A stretch of DNA of 5,600 nt from an uncultured Ignavibacteriota bacterium (GCA_937983305.1 CALKAJ010000130.1:1-5600); one strand, 5' to 3'; shown: positions 1-5,392, counted from the stretch's first letter. A program made the numbers and translations. Notes: generated from the sequence alone by a model not told the origin.

Positions 1-281
1 ATAAGAATTGATTCACTAATATAAGGCATTATACCGAGCGAAAAAATTGCAGCACGATAAAATGCACCGCCTACGAATAAATCGTACATTCCTAACAAGG
101 AGTCAGTGGCTGATCCTTGCGATTTAGTTGCCTCTTCGAGTATTAATGAAGTATTGATACCCGGAAGCGATATATGCGCTCCTATTCTGACAACAAGTAA
201 AAGAGCTAAAGTGAAAAGAATCCTTTGTCTAAGCTCTTCAATTTTAAATATATTCCTGAAACTATCTACAAATCCGCTCAT
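1..281 (-). CDS. secY: Protein translocase subunit SecY, N-terminal part (cut by window edge)
   Basis: SecY is the channel-forming inner-membrane subunit of the SecYEG translocon. Only the first 93 codons lie in the window; the gene runs off at base 1. The protein begins MSGFVDSFRNIFKIEELRQR, followed by a hydrophobic first membrane segment (about residues 21-37), the GAHISLPGI plug-region entry (34-42), then LLGMYDLFVGGA (62-73) and LGIMPYIS (82-89), all recognisable SecY blocks. The ATG at 281-279 overlaps the rplO stop codon as ATGA, so translation is probably coupled to rplO. A GGAGG at 301-297 lies 15 bases upstream, rather far, and also encodes a Gly-Gly in L15, so its role is unsure. 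Residue 90 is Glu (GAA, 14-12) where the SecY sequences I recall have a small residue (YISAS). It falls in the second membrane segment. This gene is absent from simple ATG-to-stop ORF listings only because its stop is outside the window. Confidence 0.96.
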   Translation of the reverse strand, partial: MSGFVDSFRNIFKIEELRQRILFTLALLLVVRIGAHISLPGINTSLILEEATKSQGSATDSLLGMYDLFVGGAFYRAAIFSLGIMPYISESIL

Positions 282-736
282 ACGACGATAGCTTTTCCTC
301 CGGCATTCTCTATTTTTGAAATAGCACTTTTACTAAAAGAATTGGCAGATATTTCTAACTTAGTTTTAATTTCTCCGAATCCAAGTATCTTTAACGGACT
401 CTTCTTGTCTTTAATAACTCTTAATGAAAGCAGATAATCTTTTGTAATTACAGATTCTTTAATCTTACCTGCATCTAACAATTTTTGTAATTCTCCCAAA
501 TTAACTGTTGAATATTCAACTCTGTTAAAATTGTAAAAACCAAACTTCGGAACTTGTCTTTGCAAAGGCATCTGACCGCCTTCAAACCAATATCTAAATT
601 TATAGCCCGAACGGGATTTAGCTCCGTTTTCCCCTCTGGTTGACGTTCCGCCGTGTCCTGAGCCCTGACCTCTACCAACTCTTTTTCTTTTTTGCCTTGA
701 GCCTTCGGCGTATTTAAGGTTACTAAGTATATTCAT
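278..736 (-). CDS. rplO: 50S ribosomal protein L15
   Basis: L15 is a late-assembling 23S-rRNA-binding protein of the large subunit. The 152-residue product has the usual length and layout: a basic, glycine-rich extended N-terminus with GRGQGSGHGGTSTRG (21-35), the FEGGQMPLQRQVPKFGF block (51-67), and a globular C-terminal domain ending KILGFGEIKTKLEI...NAGGKAIVV. Glu36 stands where many homologues have His or Lys (TRGxxGAxSRSG); this is minor. The ATG at 736-734 is preceded by an A-rich leader with nine As and no Shine-Dalgarno site. Its stop overlaps the secY start by 4 bases. Unlike the usual spc order, rpmD is not the direct upstream neighbour: a 1.2-kb membrane-protein gene lies between. 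Only 22 bases separate the gene from the GC-rich hairpin at 759-782, so its mRNA either reads through from upstream or starts at the promoter-like sequence at 786-813. Confidence 0.98.
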   Translation of the reverse strand: MNILSNLKYAEGSRQKRKRVGRGQGSGHGGTSTRGENGAKSRSGYKFRYWFEGGQMPLQRQVPKFGFYNFNRVEYSTVNLGELQKLLDAGKIKESVITKDYLLSLRVIKDKKSPLKILGFGEIKTKLEISANSFSKSAISKIENAGGKAIVV

Positions 737-758
737 TATCTGTTTTTTTTTAAATACA

Positions 759-782
759 GACCCCCCGCTTTCGCAGGGGGTC
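759..782 (-). terminator. GC-rich stem-loop between the barrel-protein gene and rplO
   Basis: In the minus-strand RNA this forms an unbroken 10-bp helix: GACCCCC pairs with GGGGGUC, then a U-G wobble, then GC/GC, closed by a GAAA tetraloop (GNRA class). On the plus strand the wobble becomes a C-A mismatch and the loop becomes UUUC, so the fold favours minus-strand transcripts. It begins 21 bases after the stop codon of the upstream gene and could end that transcript, but the following tail is only UGUAUUU before an A-run, which is weak for intrinsic termination. The other reading is a 5' leader hairpin of an rplO-secY mRNA starting at the promoter-like sequence just upstream, which would place the stem at or next to the 5' end. 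The hairpin is certain; its role as terminator, attenuator or stability element is open. Confidence 0.5.
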
Positions 783-785
783 TTT

Positions 786-813
786 ATTATATATCGTAAA
801 TCTTATTTGTTAA
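786..813 (-). promoter_or_regulatory. Candidate sigma-70-type promoter for rplO-secY
   Basis: The minus strand shows TTAACA (813-808), a 16-base spacer, and TATAAT (791-786): 5 of 6 and 6 of 6 matches to the classic -35 and -10 boxes. It overlaps the stop codon of the barrel-protein gene and would start transcription near 782-779, at the edge of the GC-rich hairpin. This would explain how rplO and secY stay expressed behind the inserted gene. Caution: the region is AT-rich, so a chance match is possible, and Bacteroidota proper prefer a different promoter form (TTTG / TAnnTTTG). Confidence 0.38.
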
Positions 814-2032
814 AATTATATGATGCTGAAAGCATACCGAAAAGATTGTTCGATTTTCCGGATACTGTATAAATGCCTTCTTTTAACAGCTTTTCACCGA
901 TTGTTCCATCAATGCTGAATCTGCCGAATTGGAATCCGAGACCCATTGTGATAGTTTGAACCGGATCTGATGCAAGTGTTCTCATTACTTCAGTTGTTAC
1001 TCCAACGTCAGTATATTTCTGATTGTCAGATGTAACTGCTCTTGAATATCCGAGTCTTCCGACTAACCAGTCAGTAAGAGCCCATTCCATACCAAGATTG
1101 AATTTTGGGAATACAAATGCAGAATATTTATATTCATCTGTTAAAGTAGATGAAGCTGTAGCAGTGTATGAATTGAATCCTGCAGATAATCCGCCTGCCA
1201 TGAAGCCTCTTTCAAGGATAGGCATTGAGATTCCGAGACCACCCATTACGTTCATATATGAGTGCTTGGTTTCTAAGAAACCGAGAAGAGTAGGCTCGAT
1301 TGTGGGATTCCAGCTGTAGAAACCAACTGAAGCATAAGGTACTAATGAAAGCTTCATTTGTTTTACAAGCATAAATTTACCTCTTAAGAAACCGTCAAAC
1401 TGAAGTCCGCCGGCATTCTTGTAGGTATTCGTGACGCCTGAAAGAGTAATTTCTCTTTTGATTTTGTTGAATTTTCCGTCAACAGCTGCTTCAAACCAGC
1501 CGCCATCTAATACAAATACTGTACCAAGCTGTGCACCAAATGAACTACCTGACCATACTGAGTCGTAGTTTGTGCCTTTGCTTTCAAGACTTTTTGAAGT
1601 GATATAAGGTGCGAAACCTAAAGTGAATTTATCACTTGTGTAAGAGAATAACAGTTTAAATGGAACAATTGGTTCTACTGCACTTGCTTCTGAGAAAGTT
1701 TTTCCAATGAAATCATTCCATCTGTCTTCTCTCTTGTTGAGGACCATACCGAGAGTTATATCTTTGGAAACACCAAAGTTAACTGCTCCGAACTGATCTG
1801 TAAGCTGGAAGTCATTAACAACTTCACGGCCTAAATCGCCAAAGGCATAATTTCTGTAGAAATTTGCCCATGCCGGGTTTCTATTGATGTCAATAGATGC
1901 ATCATTTATGAAGGGGTTGTAACCCAGAGCTTCAAAACGAGCTGTACCGCTTGAGATTGCTTGTGAAAATGAAATGTTGGAAAGCAGTAAAACTGCAAAT
2001 ACGGATACTAAAAGAAGTTTTGCAATTTTCAT
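803..2032 (-). CDS. Putative secreted outer-membrane beta-barrel protein (PorV/FadL-like pattern), inserted in the spc operon
   Basis: I do not recognise a named family with certainty. The 409-residue product starts with a clear Sec signal peptide: MKIAK, a hydrophobic core LLLVSVFAVLLL, then SFSQA with likely cleavage after Ala25. There is no cysteine anywhere, so it is not a lipoprotein. The mature part is rich in alternating polar/hydrophobic aromatic-glycine stretches (for example FKLLFSYTSDKFTLGFAPYI, MKLSLVPYASVGFYSW, WLVGRLGYSRAV, TITMGLGFQFGRFSIDG), typical of transmembrane beta-strands, and ends ASYNFNK with an aromatic-rich last strand. The start of the mature chain, ARFEALGYNPFINDASIDINRNPAW (split at 31-40 and 41-55), resembles the ALG...D...NPA pattern of PorV/PorQ and FadL-type barrels; that link is inference. 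The ATG at 2032-2030 is backed by AAAGGA at 2044-2039. The gene lies between rpmD and rplO on the same strand, with a promoter-like sequence ahead and a hairpin behind, and looks like a self-contained unit. Its role (porin, transport, secretion accessory) cannot be told from sequence. Confidence 0.85.
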   Translation of the reverse strand: MKIAKLLLVSVFAVLLLSNISFSQAISSGTARFEALGYNPFINDASIDINRNPAWANFYRNYAFGDLGREVVNDFQLTDQFGAVNFGVSKDITLGMVLNKREDRWNDFIGKTFSEASAVEPIVPFKLLFSYTSDKFTLGFAPYITSKSLESKGTNYDSVWSGSSFGAQLGTVFVLDGGWFEAAVDGKFNKIKREITLSGVTNTYKNAGGLQFDGFLRGKFMLVKQMKLSLVPYASVGFYSWNPTIEPTLLGFLETKHSYMNVMGGLGISMPILERGFMAGGLSAGFNSYTATASSTLTDEYKYSAFVFPKFNLGMEWALTDWLVGRLGYSRAVTSDNQKYTDVGVTTEVMRTLASDPVQTITMGLGFQFGRFSIDGTIGEKLLKEGIYTVSGKSNNLFGMLSASYNFNK

Positions 2033-2038
2033 TTTTTT

Positions 2039-2044
2039 TCCTTT
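2039..2044 (-). promoter_or_regulatory. Ribosome binding site of the barrel-protein gene
   Basis: AAAGGA lies 6 bases upstream of the ATG, followed by a run of A. It fixes the start ahead of the signal peptide. Most ribosomal genes in this window lack a comparable Shine-Dalgarno sequence, so this gene has a different type of initiation region. Confidence 0.6.
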
Positions 2045-2106
2045 CGTTTAATTTGATAAATTAAGTTATTTGTTTTCTGGAGCGAAAAGTTAGCATATAC
2101 AATATT

Positions 2107-2134
2107 TTTATATACTAAACTCATTATTTTTCAA
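2107..2134 (-). promoter_or_regulatory. Candidate promoter for the barrel-protein gene
   Basis: The minus strand shows TTGAAA (2134-2129), a 16-base spacer, and TATAAA (2112-2107), each 5 of 6 against the sigma-70 consensus. It overlaps the last codons and stop of rpmD and would give a leader of roughly 65-70 bases. The spacer length equals that of the candidate at 786-813. The AT-rich context means chance matches are possible. Confidence 0.35.
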
Positions 2135-2312
2135 CCTCCTCGACTTTAACGAGGTGTTTTACTTTTTCAATCATTCCTCTGATTTGAGGAGTATCATTTT
2201 TCGTAACTGTTCTGTGCAACTTTCCGAGTCCTAATGCTTCGATAGTCCTTTTCTGGTTTTCTAATCTGTCTATCGTACTTTTAATTTGTGTAATTTTTAA
2301 AATCTTATCCAT
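2124..2312 (-). CDS. rpmD: 50S ribosomal protein L30
   Basis: L30 is a small protein of the large subunit that contacts 23S rRNA. The 62-residue product fits the bacterial short form (about 60 residues): a first beta-strand KILKITQIKSTI, a helix DRLENQKRTIEALGLGKLHRTV with the characteristic ALGL-K-H/R-V core, then the second helix TPQIRGMIEKVKHLVKVEEV. It follows rpsE after a 28-base gap, as in the standard spc order. No Shine-Dalgarno site is visible before the ATG; the leader is AT-rich. Its 3' end overlaps a candidate promoter for the next gene, and no terminator hairpin follows it, so read-through into the barrel-protein gene is possible. Confidence 0.97.
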   Translation of the reverse strand: MDKILKITQIKSTIDRLENQKRTIEALGLGKLHRTVTKNDTPQIRGMIEKVKHLVKVEEVEK

Positions 2313-2340
2313 CTTTTAGTTTATCTGATTATCTAACAAT

Positions 2341-2850
2341 TTATATAGAAAATAATTCCGGTAATGATATTCCTCTTTTGTTGGCAGCAGCCTTGGCATC
2401 ATAAAGATTTTTTAATGCATTTATAGTTGCTTTTACCACATTATGAGGATTTGAAGAACCGAGTAACTTCGTTAACACGTCGGTAACTCCTGCTGATTCC
2501 ATAACTGCACGAACTCCGCCGCCGGCTATAATACCTGTTCCGGGTGCTGCGGGCTTTAATAAAACTTTTGCCGCACCGTATTTACCTATAATTTCGAAAG
2601 GAATTGTTCCTTTGCTGATAGGTACTTCAACTAAACTTTTACGGGCATCTTCCACACTCTTGCGTATAGAATCTGTTACCTCATTTGCCTTACCAAGTCC
2701 GTAACCGACATGACCTTTACCGTCACCTACGACGCTAATCGCACTAAAGCTGAATCTGCGTCCGCCTTTTACTACTTTTGCAACTCTTCCGATGTAAACC
2801 AACTTCTCTTTGAGTTCTAATTCACCGGCTTTGATATATTTTTTTGCCAT
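2341..2850 (-). CDS. rpsE: 30S ribosomal protein S5
   Basis: S5 sits at the mRNA entry side of the small subunit and is involved in decoding accuracy and 16S rRNA binding. At 169 residues it has normal length. The N-terminal double-stranded-RNA-binding-like domain contains VAKVVKGGRRFSF (23-35) and VGDGKGHVGYGLGKANEV (41-58); the C-terminal domain contains LLKPAAPGTGIIAGGGVRAV (97-116) and LGSSNPHNVVKAT (130-142). Gly21 occupies the place of the usual Asn in the I-N-R-V motif, a small change near the loop linked in other bacteria to spectinomycin response. The ATG at 2850-2848 has a TAGGA five bases upstream. Its upstream neighbour is a tRNA gene, not rplR directly, and no terminator is visible between tRNA and rpsE, so the two are probably on one transcript. 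Confidence 0.98.
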   Translation of the reverse strand: MAKKYIKAGELELKEKLVYIGRVAKVVKGGRRFSFSAISVVGDGKGHVGYGLGKANEVTDSIRKSVEDARKSLVEVPISKGTIPFEIIGKYGAAKVLLKPAAPGTGIIAGGGVRAVMESAGVTDVLTKLLGSSNPHNVVKATINALKNLYDAKAAANKRGISLPELFSI

Positions 2851-2855
2851 TTAAG

Positions 2856-2860
2856 TCCTA
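2856..2860 (-). promoter_or_regulatory. Ribosome binding site of rpsE
   Basis: TAGGA lies five bases before the rpsE ATG. It lies downstream of the tRNA gene, so it would stay with the rpsE message after tRNA excision, leaving S5 translatable from a processed transcript. Confidence 0.45.
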
Positions 2861-2912
2861 ATAAAAAATATGTTTTCTTTGTTTATTTTAAAATTTTCTT
2901 TTTTGTTTCTTG

Positions 2913-2983
2913 TTCTCGGGGGAGGATTCGAACCTCCACATACGGCTCCAAAGGCCGCTGTCCTGCCATTAGACGACCCGAGA
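2913..2983 (-). tRNA. tRNA-Gln (anticodon TTG)
   Basis: The minus strand folds as a complete 71-nt cloverleaf. The acceptor stem is TCTCGGG/CCCGAGA with discriminator A at 2913. The D stem GTCT/GGAC closes a loop AATGGCA. The anticodon stem GCGGC/GCCGT holds loop CTTTGGA, giving anticodon TTG at 2951-2949. A 4-nt variable region (ATGT) follows, and the T arm is GGAGG-TTCGAAT-CCTCC. The TCGTCTAATGG start and G after the anticodon are typical of tRNA-Gln in this part of the bacterial tree. The 3' CCA is not encoded, so it must be added after trimming. The gene lies inside the spc operon, same strand, 45 bases after rplR and 62 before rpsE, with AT-rich flanks. I see no terminator on either side and no convincing private promoter, so it is probably cut out of the ribosomal-protein transcript by RNase P and 3' processing enzymes. 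Confidence 0.95.
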
Positions 2984-3028
2984 GAGTGTAAGAGTTTTAA
3001 TTCAAACTGTTAAATATAACAAATTTAA

Positions 3029-3397
3029 TTAAAACTTTAAACCACCTTCTCTGGCACCATCTGCAACTGCTTTTACCCTTCCGTGATACAAATATCCGTT
3101 CCTGTCAAATACTACGCTCTTAATATTTTTCTCTAACGCCTTTTCGGCAGTAATTTTTCCGACTAATTTACTCTTCGATACTTTTCCTTTTTCAGACGAT
3201 ATCTTTTCCTGTACTTCTTTATTCAATGGTGAAACCGTAAAAATCGTTTTTCCTGTTGTATCATCTACAAGTTGCGCATAAATATGATTGAGACTTCTAA
3301 ATACAACTAATCTTGGTCTTTCTTCTGTACCGCCTATTTTTTTGCGGATTTTAAACTTTATTTTTTCTCTGCTTGTTAAGTTCTTTAATTTTTTCAC
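3029..3397 (-). CDS. rplR: 50S ribosomal protein L18
   Basis: L18 binds 5S rRNA together with L5 and helps attach it to the large subunit. The 122-residue product matches the family: basic N-terminus with KIKFKIRKKIGGTEERPRLVVFRS (12-35, split across two strands), HIYAQLVDD (38-46), a helical middle, SVVFDRNGYLYHGRVKAVADGAREGGLKF at the C-terminus. The start is GTG (3397-3395): an in-frame TAA lies a few codons upstream, there is no upstream ATG, and the N-terminus so obtained has family-like length. No clear Shine-Dalgarno site precedes it. It follows rplF after 34 bases and is followed by the tRNA-Gln gene rather than rpsE. Confidence 0.97.
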   Translation of the reverse strand: MKKLKNLTSREKIKFKIRKKIGGTEERPRLVVFRSLNHIYAQLVDDTTGKTIFTVSPLNKEVQEKISSEKGKVSKSKLVGKITAEKALEKNIKSVVFDRNGYLYHGRVKAVADGAREGGLKF

Positions 3398-3431
3398 TTT
3401 ATTCTTTAGCTTAAAAATTTATTTATCATTT

Positions 3432-3971
3432 TTATTTAGCTGCCGTTTTTCCGGCTTTTCTTCTAATCTTCTCGTTTTCATATTTAACTCCTTTGCCTTT
3501 ATATGGTTCCGGCTCTCTGAATGAACGAATCTTTGCCGCTACCTGACCAACTATCTGTTTATCTATTCCGGAAATAACAATCTGTGTCGCAGCCGGAGTT
3601 TCAACCTTTACATCTGCGGGAGGTAAAAACACTATCGGGTGAGAATAACCAAGCTGAAGAACTAAATAATTATTTTTAATTTCGGCTTTATATCCTATAC
3701 CGACGAGTTCGAGCTTTTTTGTGTATCCGTCTTTTACTCCAGTCACCATATTCTGAAGTAATGCTCTATATAAACCGTGAAGAGCTCTAATTTTTTTATT
3801 TTCTCCGGTTCTGGTGAAAATGATTTCGTCTGATTTTATTTCCATCGCTATATCATTTGACATCTCCATCTTCAGGGTGCCCTTGGGTCCCGTTACCTCT
3901 ACAACATTCTCAGTCCTGCTAATTTTTACAGACTTATCAATTGTTACCGGTTTTTTTCCTATTCTACTCAT
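3432..3971 (-). CDS. rplF: 50S ribosomal protein L6
   Basis: L6 lies near the sarcin-ricin loop region of the large subunit and is needed for late assembly and factor binding. The 179-residue product is of usual length and has two alpha/beta repeats: the first starts MSRIGKKPVTI and includes VVEVTGPKGTL (23-33) and LHGLYRALLQNMVTGV (64-79); the second includes LELVGIGYKAEI (87-98), LGYSHPI (107-113) and the C-terminal signature EPYKGKGVKY (155-164) followed by IRRKAGKTAAK. The gene follows rpsH after 39 bases. An AGGA exists only about 24 bases before the ATG, too far to act as a normal binding site, so initiation likely relies on the A-rich leader. Confidence 0.98.
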   Translation of the reverse strand: MSRIGKKPVTIDKSVKISRTENVVEVTGPKGTLKMEMSNDIAMEIKSDEIIFTRTGENKKIRALHGLYRALLQNMVTGVKDGYTKKLELVGIGYKAEIKNNYLVLQLGYSHPIVFLPPADVKVETPAATQIVISGIDKQIVGQVAAKIRSFREPEPYKGKGVKYENEKIRRKAGKTAAK

Positions 3972-4010
3972 TTTATTCGTTGAACTGTTTTTATTTCCTG
4001 ATTAATTAAA

Positions 4011-4406
4011 TTACCAAACATTACAAACTACTTCTCCGCCAATCTTCAAGGCTCTCGCCTGCTTATCGGTCAATAGTCCTTTAGATGTGGATATTATTGC
4101 TATGCCTAAACCGTTTCTCACCCTTGGAATCTTTTCGTAACTCACATATCTTCTAATTCCGGGACGGCTGATTCTTCTTAATCCGCCTATTACCGGGGCA
4201 CCTGCACTATATTTTAGCTTTACCTGAATAAATTTCCTACCGTCAGTTTCGACAATTTTATATTCATCAACAAATTTGGCTGTTGATAACACTTCAGTAA
4301 TATTCAACTTAAATTTCGAGAGCGGAATATTTACCGTTTTCTTTTCAGCCTTTATAGCGTTTCTTACTCTTGTCAGGTAATCCGCTATGGGATCGGTCAT
4401 TGACAT
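4011..4406 (-). CDS. rpsH: 30S ribosomal protein S8
   Basis: S8 is a primary 16S rRNA binder and, in enterobacteria, the autogenous repressor of the spc operon; whether that holds here is not visible. The 131-residue product has the usual length, with DPIADYLTRVRNA (5-17) at the N-terminus, and the C-terminal RNA-binding motif STSKGLLTDKQAR (106-118) followed by GGEVVCNVW (123-131). Two in-frame ATGs sit two codons apart (4406 and 4400); most homologues begin at the equivalent of the second. The GGAGA at 4422-4418 is 11 bases from the first and 17 from the second, so I chose the first. Gap to rpsN is 46 bases. Confidence 0.97.
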   Translation of the reverse strand: MSMTDPIADYLTRVRNAIKAEKKTVNIPLSKFKLNITEVLSTAKFVDEYKIVETDGRKFIQVKLKYSAGAPVIGGLRRISRPGIRRYVSYEKIPRVRNGLGIAIISTSKGLLTDKQARALKIGGEVVCNVW

Positions 4407-4417
4407 ATTTTTTTATA

Positions 4418-4422
4418 TCTCC
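4418..4422 (-). promoter_or_regulatory. Ribosome binding site of rpsH
   Basis: GGAGA, one of the few good Shine-Dalgarno matches in the window, lies 11 bases before the ATG at 4406 and 17 before the ATG at 4400. The spacing favours the upstream start. Confidence 0.5.
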
Positions 4423-4452
4423 GTTTAAAAATTTCTTAATTAATACTTTAAA

Positions 4453-4722
4453 TTACCAACTTGATTTTACTACTCCGGGAATTTTGCCCTGAAGAGCTAA
4501 TTCTCTGAATACAAGTCTTGAGACGCCAAACTTTCTATAATACGCTCTGCTTCTTCCTGTCATCGAACATCTGTTATGAAGTCTTGTTGCACTGGAATCT
4601 CTTGGTAAAAGTTTCAACGCTTTCCAGTCGCCGGCTTCTTTTAATTGTTTTCTTTTTTCCGCATATTGCTCGACTAATTTCTTTCGTCTCTCTTCTCTTG
4701 CAATTAGTGATTTTCTTGCCAT
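4453..4722 (-). CDS. rpsN: 30S ribosomal protein S14 (zinc-independent type)
   Basis: S14 belongs to the head of the small subunit and is needed for its late assembly. The product is 89 residues, with a basic helical N-terminal half (MARKSLIAREERRKKLVEQY) and the conserved core LPRDSSATRLHNRCSMTGR (39-57) followed by SRAYYRKFGVSRLVFRELA. The single cysteine (Cys52) and the lack of paired CxxC motifs show the zinc-free long form rather than the roughly 61-residue zinc-ribbon form. It starts 10 bases after the rplE stop, with no Shine-Dalgarno site, so translation may be coupled to L5. Confidence 0.98.
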   Translation of the reverse strand: MARKSLIAREERRKKLVEQYAEKRKQLKEAGDWKALKLLPRDSSATRLHNRCSMTGRSRAYYRKFGVSRLVFRELALQGKIPGVVKSSW

Positions 4723-4732
4723 CTATTATTTA

Positions 4733-5389
4733 TTAATTTTGTTGATTTTTGTTTACAAAAGGAAATCCGAATAACTTCAATAATTCAAAAGCTTCTTCGT
4801 CGGTTTTAGAGGTTGTTACAAAAGTTAAGTCCATTCCACTGATTCTGCTTATATTGTCAACATTGATTTCAGGAAAAATTATCTGCTCTTTAATTCCAAT
4901 TGTATAACTTCCTCTTCCGTCAAAACTTTTATCCGGTAATCCGCGAAAATCTCTTATTCTCGGAACTGCTATATTCACAAACCTGTCCAAAAATTCGTAC
5001 ATCCTTGCATTTCTCAACGTAACTTTCACTCCAATCGGCATCCCTTCTCTAAGCTTGAAATTCGATACTGATTTTTTTGCTTTTACGACAACAGGTTTTT
5101 GCCCTGATATCGCCGCTATTTCTTTTACAGTACTCTCAATTATCTTTGGGTCTGCTATCGAAGCACCAACTCCAACATTAATACAGATTTTTTTAAGCTT
5201 GGGAATCTGCATATCATTCTTATAACCGAACTTCTTCTTCATCCCGGGAGCTATTTTTTCCCTGTAAACACTTAACAATCTCACAGGTACTTTGACTTCT
5301 ACGAAGCCTTCCTTTTTATCACCCTTTTTTCCTTTAGTTTCTTCTGCGGGTGATTTATCTTTTTTTCTTTCCTCTTTAGACTTTGCCAT
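4733..5389 (-). CDS. rplE: 50S ribosomal protein L5 with a charged N-terminal extension
   Basis: L5 binds 5S rRNA with L18 and forms the central protuberance contact of the large subunit. The family core starts near residue 37 (RLLSVYREKIAPGMKKKFGY) and continues with NDMQIPKLKKICINVGVG (58-75), GQKPVVVKAKKSVSNFKLREG (96-116, the signature region), RDFRGLPDKSFDGRGSYTIGI (146-166) and GMDLTFVTTSKTDEEAFELL (185-204). Total length is 218 residues against about 180 for most bacterial L5. The excess is an N-terminal arm of about 35 residues with 11 Lys and 6 Glu (MAKSKEERKKDKSPAEETKG onward), likely disordered. The first ATG (5389-5387) lies just after the tandem TAA TAA of rplX; the only other ATG before the core motifs is Met50, inside the conserved helix, so the long form is the best call. 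Confidence 0.96.
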   Translation of the reverse strand: MAKSKEERKKDKSPAEETKGKKGDKKEGFVEVKVPVRLLSVYREKIAPGMKKKFGYKNDMQIPKLKKICINVGVGASIADPKIIESTVKEIAAISGQKPVVVKAKKSVSNFKLREGMPIGVKVTLRNARMYEFLDRFVNIAVPRIRDFRGLPDKSFDGRGSYTIGIKEQIIFPEINVDNISRISGMDLTFVTTSKTDEEAFELLKLFGFPFVNKNQQN

Positions 5390-5392
5390 TTA

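Noticed and set aside
475..678. Second minus-strand frame of 67 codons within rplO
   Set aside because: It overlaps the highly conserved L15 frame in another phase; the L15 motifs decide the true frame.
759..790. Hairpin read as a plus-strand terminator, since TTTATT follows it on that strand
   Set aside because: Nothing on the plus strand upstream is a supported gene, and the stem has a C-A mismatch on that strand while it pairs fully on the minus strand.
1023..1319. Open frame of 98 codons on the plus strand inside the barrel-protein gene
   Set aside because: It is antisense to a clear signal-peptide-bearing coding sequence, has no recognisable motif and no binding site. It is a shadow frame.
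2033..2123. Insertion-sequence or transfer scar carrying the barrel gene into the operon
   Set aside because: I saw no target-site repeats, inverted ends or transposase remnants at either border (737-802 and 2033-2123).
2947..2953. Reading the anticodon as TGG (Pro) instead of TTG (Gln)
   Set aside because: Shifting the loop by one base breaks the 5-bp anticodon stem; the frame with C32-T33 then TTG keeps all stems paired.
2984..3028. Private promoter for the tRNA (TTTAAA-N17-TATATT just after rplR)
   Set aside because: Both boxes are weak and lie in a very AT-rich stretch, where such matches are expected by chance.
2851..3028. tRNA as an integration (att) site or trace of a mobile element
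   Set aside because: No integrase, no partial tRNA copy, no direct or inverted repeats beside it, and the flanking operon genes are intact.
3288..3524. Hydrophobic plus-strand open frame over rplR/rplF
   Set aside because: The apparent Phe/Leu-rich protein is the antisense of Lys-rich ribosomal coding sequence (AAA/AAG read as TTT/CTT), a common artefact.
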